Part shown: piece after piece, positions 54,501 to 64,000 of the stretch
Layout: every line of letters starts with the position of its first letter
Numbering within the stretch: the first letter of the stretch is position 1
Assembly: GCA_031216445.1 (NCBI GenBank)
Contig: CM062201.1
Coordinates: 7,496,501 to 7,560,500 of the forward strand
DNA: 64,000 nt
Source of the DNA: Lateolabrax maculatus
Taxonomy: Eukaryota > Chordata > Actinopteri > Acropomatiformes > Lateolabracidae
Direction of reading: 5' to 3'
Program-made: the position numbers and the translations under genes
Notes under the pieces: generated by a model
Told to the model about the DNA's origin: nothing
Databases searched by the model: none
The model's input: only the letters and a program-made list of their open reading frames with translations

Positions 54501-57500
54501 AACCCAGCAACCTGTGCCAGGCAGAAAAAACAACACACACGTCAAATATGAGGACCACTGCCTCCCACAATCCTCTGCAGTCCTGCTGTAGTTAAAGTGT
54601 GACAAAGTGTGACAAAGTGTGACAGGTCTGACATGGATTTACCGTGGCTGTGAGTTTGTCCCAGTCAGAGACGAAGGCCCTGAATCCCTCCCCAAACACA
54701 GCGCCTGCCGTCCTGCCAGGAACAAAACACAATTATCACACCGAAAGCCTCCGCTGTGGCAGCCACACTCTCAGCCGCCCTGCGGGACTTTTGTTTAACA
54801 GCTACTTACAGCTGAGAGAGATACTACAAGATAACATGCCAGTTACTTTGAGGATTAAGGAAAGTGGAAAGTCATTTTGCCCTCACTTTATAGATTCAAG
54901 GACAGTTTGTCTGTGTTCAGCAGCTTTCAGTCGGATCTGCTCCCTGATCAGGTCTGCATTCTCCCGCTCCACCTGGGCACGGGCTTTGGCCTCCGCTTCA
55001 ACCCGTAGCAGGTCGTTCTTGTGTCTCAGTTCCATTTCATGTTCAATGGTAGCTGGGAGGAAAAGAAGCAGATATTAATAACTACTTGCTTATGATCGCT
55101 TCTGACAGGGTTGAGTATTTGACCTACATCAGCGTGGTTTAATTTATTATTACACTGTGATGTCTAGATTGAACTGATTTAAAAACACAGTTCCTTTGTA
55201 CTTATTGGCTCTTCTAATATGCATTTAGTACTGAAGTGGCTGTTATGTAATGCATGATTTTCATCAGCCTTACAGTGGCCTGTAACTGACATACAAGTAG
55301 TCACATTTTCCTGAATATGGTATTTTCCAACTTGTGATGTAAAATGTTTCTATAGAAATGCAAACAACAAATGTACTTAATTATTGTTGACTGTTTTAAG
55401 AAAGCCTTGTTTATTGTCTCTCATTCTGTTCTATTAAATGTGTCTGCCTGCTCCTATTATTTTATTTCTGAGCATAACTGTTGACAGGGTGTCAGTGCAA
55501 AAGAGCATGTATGGTTAGTCAACCTGCCGTATCTAAATTAAAAATGAAAGCAGCATTCATTTATTTTTGGCCACTTGAGGGAAGTGGAACAAGATGTAAA
55601 CATGACACTGACATATTACCATGTGTTAGCAAGTTGCCTATTTACACATCTAGCCAACACTAAGCAACATTAGAATTTAAGGGGCCTCTAATCTGAGGGT
55701 AGGGCCCCAGGGGGGGACTGGGATTGGGCCTAAAACTGTGAGGTTCTGGGCTGAAAAACAAAAACAATGACCTAAAAGAGGCAAAAAGTTCTGCAGAATT
55801 CAGGGAGACTGCAGATTCAGATAATAATTTCTGTGGGTGTTTCATTGGGAGCGACACCTTTCACACTACACATAGTCATTTGATCCGCTGTTGATGTAGA
55901 AATATTGATTAGTGCAGCTTTAAACAAATAGTTTCATCATAAGCAAATAAACCTCAAACCAGCACTGAAAACTTGTTTCTTACATATAATCGGAGATCCG
56001 TCTAAACAAACAAAAACAACATTTTGTTTCAGGGATTACTACTGTATATACCCCTAACAGAATAATGTTGATATTTTGATTGTTTGGTAGCTTTCGTCTT
56101 CGGCCCCAGTGAGACTTTCAAGAGCCACAAATCTCACAGAGAGGTATGTAATCGCTGAGTCATCGGTACTGATCAACAACCGTGACCCCTGCAGATATAC
56201 TGTATGACGGTCATACTTTGCTATGGAGCAGCACAAATCCTACTCGTTGCATTCTTAAGTAGGAAAATAAAAGAGTTGTTACGTGACATTATGAGGGAGT
56301 GATTAATGTGTAAGGCGCATTTGGTCTCTACATTTTCTCATGGACTCTTGCTTCATAACAGATTCCTCTTGTTTGCGAAGGTTCTCCTCGTTGAGGAATT
56401 GCTGTGGATAAAAAAAAAAACAAAAACAAAAAAAAACACAAACATAGGATGAACACTCCCATTCATGTATTCAGGTATTAATTTGAAGCGTCCATTTAAA
56501 AAGGTTTACCTGTTGCCTGAGCTGATCATCATATCTCTGTCTGGCAAGTTTGTCTTGATATTGTGCCCTCTAGAGGTGATACAGAAAACAATTCATCACA
56601 TTCACATGTAAAATATACAGCATATTACTTGGAAGTGTTTTACAGTGTTCATCCCATACTGCCTGGTTTTGCTTGGTCTCCTCTGCAAGTGTTTTCCGTC
56701 TCTCCTCGCCCTGGAGGTGGATCTGCTCGCCCTTCAGCTGCTCCAAAGCCGCCTCATATTCCTGTTGGGGAGTTTGGTTTGCGTTACGCTTACTGGCACC
56801 AAGGTTCAGCAGTTAAACCCTTGTAAGCACAGCATGAGTTGATGACACAATCACATCAGGGGCACCCGGACGATGAATCCCCCCAAACACCTACTTTGAC
56901 TTTAGTCTGATGCTCCAGCTGTACAGTCTGCTCCTGCATACGAGCCAAGTCCAGCGCTTCTTTGGCATGTCCTGTTGAAATAAATGTAAAAAAAAAAAAA
57001 AAAACACTGAGTCAATTTCTCTATTTAAATTTCAACCGCCAGGACACTTTTAGATATAACACACTTTAAACGACCGCCCCAAACTGTTCGTAGAGAGCAC
57101 AGCAGAAATGTAAAAAAGGTGAATGAAGTTAAAAACACTGCTGCACGGTGTACAGTGTCTGACATGCAATGGGTACAAATACCCCCCCATGCAGCCAACA
57201 GCACTAAGCATGTCCATCTGCACATAACTAACATGGAGGGAGTGACATGTGGGACAGGTGAGAGGCTGGGACACTTTGTTCCATCTGTGCTGCCGACACG
57301 CCCACCACACACAGTGCTGCAGAGGTCAGACAGGCTGGCACAGAAACCCTGCAGCCTGCAGGCCAAACTCTCATTTAAAACCACCGGCAAACTACGCACA
57401 CCTCAGACGGCTTTAAACTTGGGCTTTATTTCAGCTTTCTGGTAAAGTCGGTGTGCATCACAACGGGGCAGAAGAACACATTGTCCCATTCGGGTCAGAA

Positions 57501-58112
57501 TCGTGTGGTAGCTGTCGCCGGCCCCTGGCCTCCAGTTTTTGGTGGAAATGAACCAGTTTAAAAAGTTGAAATATTATATATGTACATATATATATATTGT
57601 GCTGATCAGTCTGATAGATGTGTGCCGAATTGAAGAATGGCACCCGACAGTTTAGACGTGCTCATAAAACATGATGTTCAAAGTGAGCACATTTGCGAGT
57701 GGGAACATTTCACTTTTCAGCTTACAAATGTGTGTGGACTTGTGTGGCTTGAGGGACGAAAGGAACACAACGTGCCAACATGGGAAAGTTTTTCCAGTCC
57801 AGCAAAAAAAACACTGGACTTAACAAATCCCTCAGAAATGATAAAAGAAATAACTAAACTTTTAAGTGCAGGTAAGAACTAGTAGGCCTACGCACGTGAT
57901 TTGTCGAGCTCCCTCGCAGCTCTTGCAGCTCTCTCCAGCCCGGTCGGGTCAAAGTTGCTCCACTTGTCCCCGGGTTTGTCTCCCCCCGGACCTCCCGGTG
58001 CTCCCCCGGCGCCGTCGGCCGGAGCAGCCGCGGTCTGCTCGTCCAGCGGCGGCGGCGAGCCGGAGCCGGAGCCGGAGCCGGAGCCTCTCCCCCAGCCGAA
58101 GAGCCACGACAT
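49476..58112 (-). CDS. atad3: ATAD3, mitochondrial inner-membrane AAA+ ATPase, with very long C-terminal extension
   Basis: ATAD3 spans the inner mitochondrial membrane and supports nucleoid, cristae and cholesterol functions. Sixteen exons: 57896-58112, 56895-56971, 56660-56761, 56510-56569, 56332-56401, 54887-55052, 54643-54712, 54356-54511, 53539-53595, 53291-53416, 52800-52924, 52537-52588, 52380-52450, 52101-52268, 51653-51761, 49476-51563. They sum to 3714 bases, or 1237 residues. The N-terminus is [16 protein letters not shown] then [15 protein letters not shown]. Coiled coil about 75-230; membrane segment about 255-275 ([14 protein letters not shown]); Walker A GPPGTGKT at 356-363; Walker B LLFVDEAD at 411-418; C-terminal helical part to about 585. 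The remaining 650 residues have no counterpart in the 600-630-residue ATAD3 proteins I know. All intron phases close, so the core model is firm. Confidence 0.96.
49839..50201 (-). repeat. atad3: coding 33-bp minisatellite, 11 units
   Basis: Eleven in-frame units of 33 bp. The protein unit is [11 protein letters not shown]. Unit 1 (50169-50201) is [11 protein letters not shown]. Units 2-9 (49905-50168) encode the consensus and appear identical at DNA level. Unit 10 is [11 protein letters not shown] and unit 11 [11 protein letters not shown]. Near-identity implies recent expansion or homogenisation, and copy number may vary between individuals or be mis-assembled. Confidence 0.95.
51653..53416 (-). 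CDS. atad3: atad3 exons 10-15: AAA+ ATPase domain
   Basis: Exon 10 carries [20 protein letters not shown] and Walker A. Exon 11 reads [20 protein letters not shown]. Exon 12 has Walker B with DEAD-like DEAD-AF ([13 protein letters not shown]). Exon 13 is [17 protein letters not shown]. Exon 14 is [20 protein letters not shown] with the sensor Asn and arginine-finger region. Exon 15 ends [16 protein letters not shown]. All catalytic motifs are intact, so the ATPase is expected to be active. The exon 13 donor AACAA|GTTGGT is weak. Confidence 0.95.
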
Positions 58113-58260
58113 GCTGCTTCAGTGGCGTCCCTGCAACAGGCTGCACCGTGAGCTTCCAGCGGCTCCCCGGCGGTGCTCCAGCCCACCATGCTGCGGGAAC
58201 CAGTCAACCCCACCGCACCGGGGGGAGGGCTTCCGGCCACGACTTTCAAAATAAATCAGT
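57896..58260 (-). promoter_or_regulatory. atad3: CpG-rich atad3 first exon and promoter
   Basis: GC- and CpG-dense block covering exon 1 and about 150 bp upstream of the ATG (58110-58112). Exon 1 includes an imperfect GGCTCC repeat encoding (Gly-Ser)5. Upstream of 58260 the sequence turns AT-rich. Confidence 0.5.
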
Positions 58261-58830
58261 TACCTGCTAATATCAATAGGTTTCTGCATCATTTTCTACA
58301 ACGTGAAACGGAAGTAAGGAGGAATCATTTAGAATTGATCAAATTATTAAATGTAACCAAATAACCAAATGTTTGGTTGTTGAATGGAGTGCTTTACTGT
58401 ATATCTAATATTTATCCATTCAGGTGAAAAATCTAATGCTTTAATTTTGAAAATATGAAAACATATAATCACTGTAGGCTTTAGGCTGCATCTGATACAT
58501 CCATATTTAAACCATGTACATCACTGTGAGGTCCAGGGTATCCTTGTTTTATTCGTGTGATTGATAGAGATACGGTTTTACCATTTAAAATCAGACATTA
58601 TATATAATAGGAAATAGGGGTCTTAGCCACGAAAATGTTTGGGCAGCTCAAAAGGCACAGATGATGGGTACAGTTTATTTCTAATCTGGAGAGTCAGCAG
58701 TGAATATTAAACTTTATTGAGCTTGTGGACAAAGAATATATATTAAAATGTACATGGGTACATACGTTTTTTCCCCCTACCTTCAGATTCATTACCATCA
58801 GAATAGCTAATTGTGTACATCTCTGTTCCA

Positions 58831-58872
<42 letters not shown>

Positions 58873-59850
58873 TCTTTATTTTTATAGCACTTTTCAATAC
58901 AGGTTACAAAGTGCTTCACAACAGTCAATGTAAAACACCCATAGAAGGAAAAATATATATAATCAATAAAAAAAGTAATGTCATGGATATTAATTGAGAA
59001 CAGACAGACAGAATATGTCTATTTTACATCTATATATACATACATAAAATATAAAATTTAACCACACAGAGTGGCTCCTATCTCTTCTAATGGCCTTTAT
59101 TAAGGCAACATACAGTGAGGGGTTAATCAAAAGTGACTGTTAATATTATTTGAGACTGAACTCAAGTGACTCTTTCCAGAAACAGGACTATTGCAACAGC
59201 AAATTAGTAACAACATGTAGCATATATGTTTTATATAACATGGATGGGTCAAAGACATATTGAGTAACAGTGTTTGTAAGTATACCACAAAATTAAGTAA
59301 GTAAGTTAAGTAATAAAGTACTTTATTAAGATGGCCTGAACATTTACATATTTAGACAAATTAAAAAATGAATTAGGACAATGTACACTATGAATATACC
59401 CTAAATGGAGTAAATTCAGTAATGGATTAGAAACAATTTATATTTTTAAATCAAAGTTCACTATCATCAAATACAAACATTTGAGTGATAAAGGCAACAT
59501 TATAATCATAAACATAAATCAGGTCAGATTAATTCCACATACCACCAGCATAGCACTGCATGTTTTCTGGTATGGATACATATGTAACTGACCCTCGTTC
59601 ACATCAATGACTGTTGTGAAAGAGGCTCTTCCATATGGTGCCTTCAGGTACAGTCGGATATATATTTTATCCATGATTGAAGTGCACATTTACGACCCAG
59701 TTAAGTTAAACAGATGTACGCACACCCAAACACGACTGGTGCCCAATATATGCTTGATGCCCGTCTTATTCCCACTCGTCTCCAGCTGCAGCAATAAATA
59801 TCCGTGTGTCGGTCAGCGGTCCGGTGGCGGGATGAACGCGCCTGGTGGGA
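58261..59850. other. intergenic region between atad3 and sdhb (head to head)
   Basis: AT-rich with no exon. It contains an (AAT)n microsatellite (58833-58871) followed by TTATAGCACTTTTCAATAC and ACAAAGTGCTTCACA, a tail phrase common to an interspersed fish repeat whose family I cannot fix. Confidence 0.6.
58833..58930. repeat. (AAT)n microsatellite and dispersed-repeat tail
   Basis: Thirteen or so AAT units, then about 55 bp matching the widespread phrase around TTTTTATAGCACTTTTCAA and GTTACAAAGTGCTTCACA. The microsatellite probably grew from the A-rich end of the element. Confidence 0.7.
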
Positions 59851-59864
59851 GCACGAGAAGGCAA

Positions 59865-60014
59865 CAGCCGTGACTCACGCCAACGTGCCTACGTCACGTG
59901 GCTGCATATAGAGGGCGGGGCCTGACGTTACGTACATCCAGCGTAGCTGAGACGACGGAGAGCGGTGCCGCTGTCTCCTCTGCACTTACTGCGAGAAACA
60001 CTCTAGTTAGAAAG
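59865..60014 (+). promoter_or_regulatory. sdhb: sdhb promoter and 5' UTR
   Basis: Contains a palindromic E-box CACGTG (59895-59900, within CGTCACGTGGC), a GC box GGGCGGGG (59913-59920) and a TGACGT half-CRE (59923-59928) within 35 bp, about 100 bp before the ATG. E-box plus GC-box promoters are usual for nuclear genes of respiratory complexes. Confidence 0.55.
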
Positions 60015-63408
<3,394 letters not shown>

Positions 63409-63875
63409 ACATATGAGTCCAGCTGGCTCAAGATCCACTAATATTACCTGGAACTATGTTAAGATGAAGGGAAGAGCCAACCAGGCACCTTTGCCTGCAT
63501 CAGCACCTTTTATGATTTTCATGAGTGCGTGAGATGTGTGTGAGTGGGCCTGTATAAGCCGGGAGCAGAAGACAGGAAAGTGCGAGGAAAAAGGTCCTGG
63601 AAAGAACTGTTGAGCAAAATATTTTGAGTGATGTAACATTTTGGACCACATTTCTGCTTGTTGTCAGCACAGTGAAAATACTAGGCTTTGTTGTATTTAC
63701 TCTTTCAGAAAAGCTCATGAAATTGTACTAAGACTGTAAATATTTAAATATATGTTCATTAAAGATGTGCTGGGCTCATTATAGAAGTTAGATATATGTT
63801 TTTAGTTCAGGAAGAGAACACATAACCATTTTGTTGATTGCTTTTGCAATAAACAGTATTGAAGGCTCTAATGAG
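63409..63875 (+). other. sdhb: sdhb 3' UTR
   Basis: Runs from the TGA (63406-63408) to one of two poly(A) signals, ATTAAA at 63758-63763 or AATAAA at 63848-63853. Nothing is recognised from 63876 to 64000. Confidence 0.65.
63848..63853 (+). terminator. sdhb: sdhb polyadenylation signal AATAAA
   Basis: Canonical hexamer in TTGCAATAAACAG. The upstream ATTAAA at 63758-63763 could give a shorter form. Confidence 0.65.
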
Positions 63876-64000
63876 ACATTTTTAATTGCAAAAAAGGCTC
63901 CACACAGAAATACATCGCCACTTTAACAATATACTTACTATACTATATACTAATATACACATTTCTTGTTATAAAGAGACACCATCATATCTTGTTAGAT

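Overview
The window is nuclear DNA from a ray-finned fish, most likely a percomorph teleost. It holds intron-split vertebrate genes with compact GT-AG introns, many (CA/TG)n tracts, and dispersed repeats of fish type. Six protein-coding genes can be read exon by exon. They alternate strictly in strand: trim33 (-), bcas2 (+), otud3 (-), tmem240 (+), atad3 (-), sdhb (+). No viral, CRISPR or bacterial features were seen. I ran no searches; identities rest on recognising the translated exons.

Layout. 1-17.3 kb: trim33 from its first coding exon (17262) to exon 13 (90); the PHD finger and bromodomain exons lie off the left edge. Its large introns hold a 2.2 kb unclassified repeat (about 8265-10456) and microsatellites. 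17.4-20.4 kb: intergenic repeats. 20.4-25.05 kb: bcas2, complete in seven exons. 26.4-30.8 kb: otud3, complete in seven coding exons plus a probable 5' leader exon. 33.5-48.05 kb: tmem240, four coding exons behind a GC-rich, G-quadruplex-prone leader and separated by two long introns (4.0 and 7.5 kb). 49.5-58.1 kb: atad3, sixteen exons. 60.0-63.9 kb: sdhb, eight exons.

The genes are not an operon. They cover transcriptional control (TRIM33), splicing (BCAS2), deubiquitination (OTUD3), a neuronal membrane protein (TMEM240) and mitochondria (ATAD3, SDHB). The tail-to-tail tmem240/atad3 pair matches what I recall of human 1p36.33. trim33/bcas2 correspond to human 1p13 and otud3/sdhb to 1p36.13, so the window reflects rearrangement of a shared ancestral chromosome.

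The most unusual object is the last exon of atad3. Instead of ending about 40 codons after the AAA+ core, the frame stays open for about 650 further codons rich in Glu, Val, Ala and Thr. This gives a predicted protein of 1237 residues against about 600-630 for familiar ATAD3 proteins. The extension has an 11-residue rhythm and contains eleven 33-bp units, the middle eight apparently identical. It looks like a lineage-specific, still-expanding domain that would face the mitochondrial matrix. Other points of note are a UG repeat serving as the whole polypyrimidine tract of one trim33 3' splice site, G-quadruplex tracts and a uORF in the tmem240 leader, a cysteine cluster in OTUD3, and divergent CTCF-like motifs inside a transposable element.
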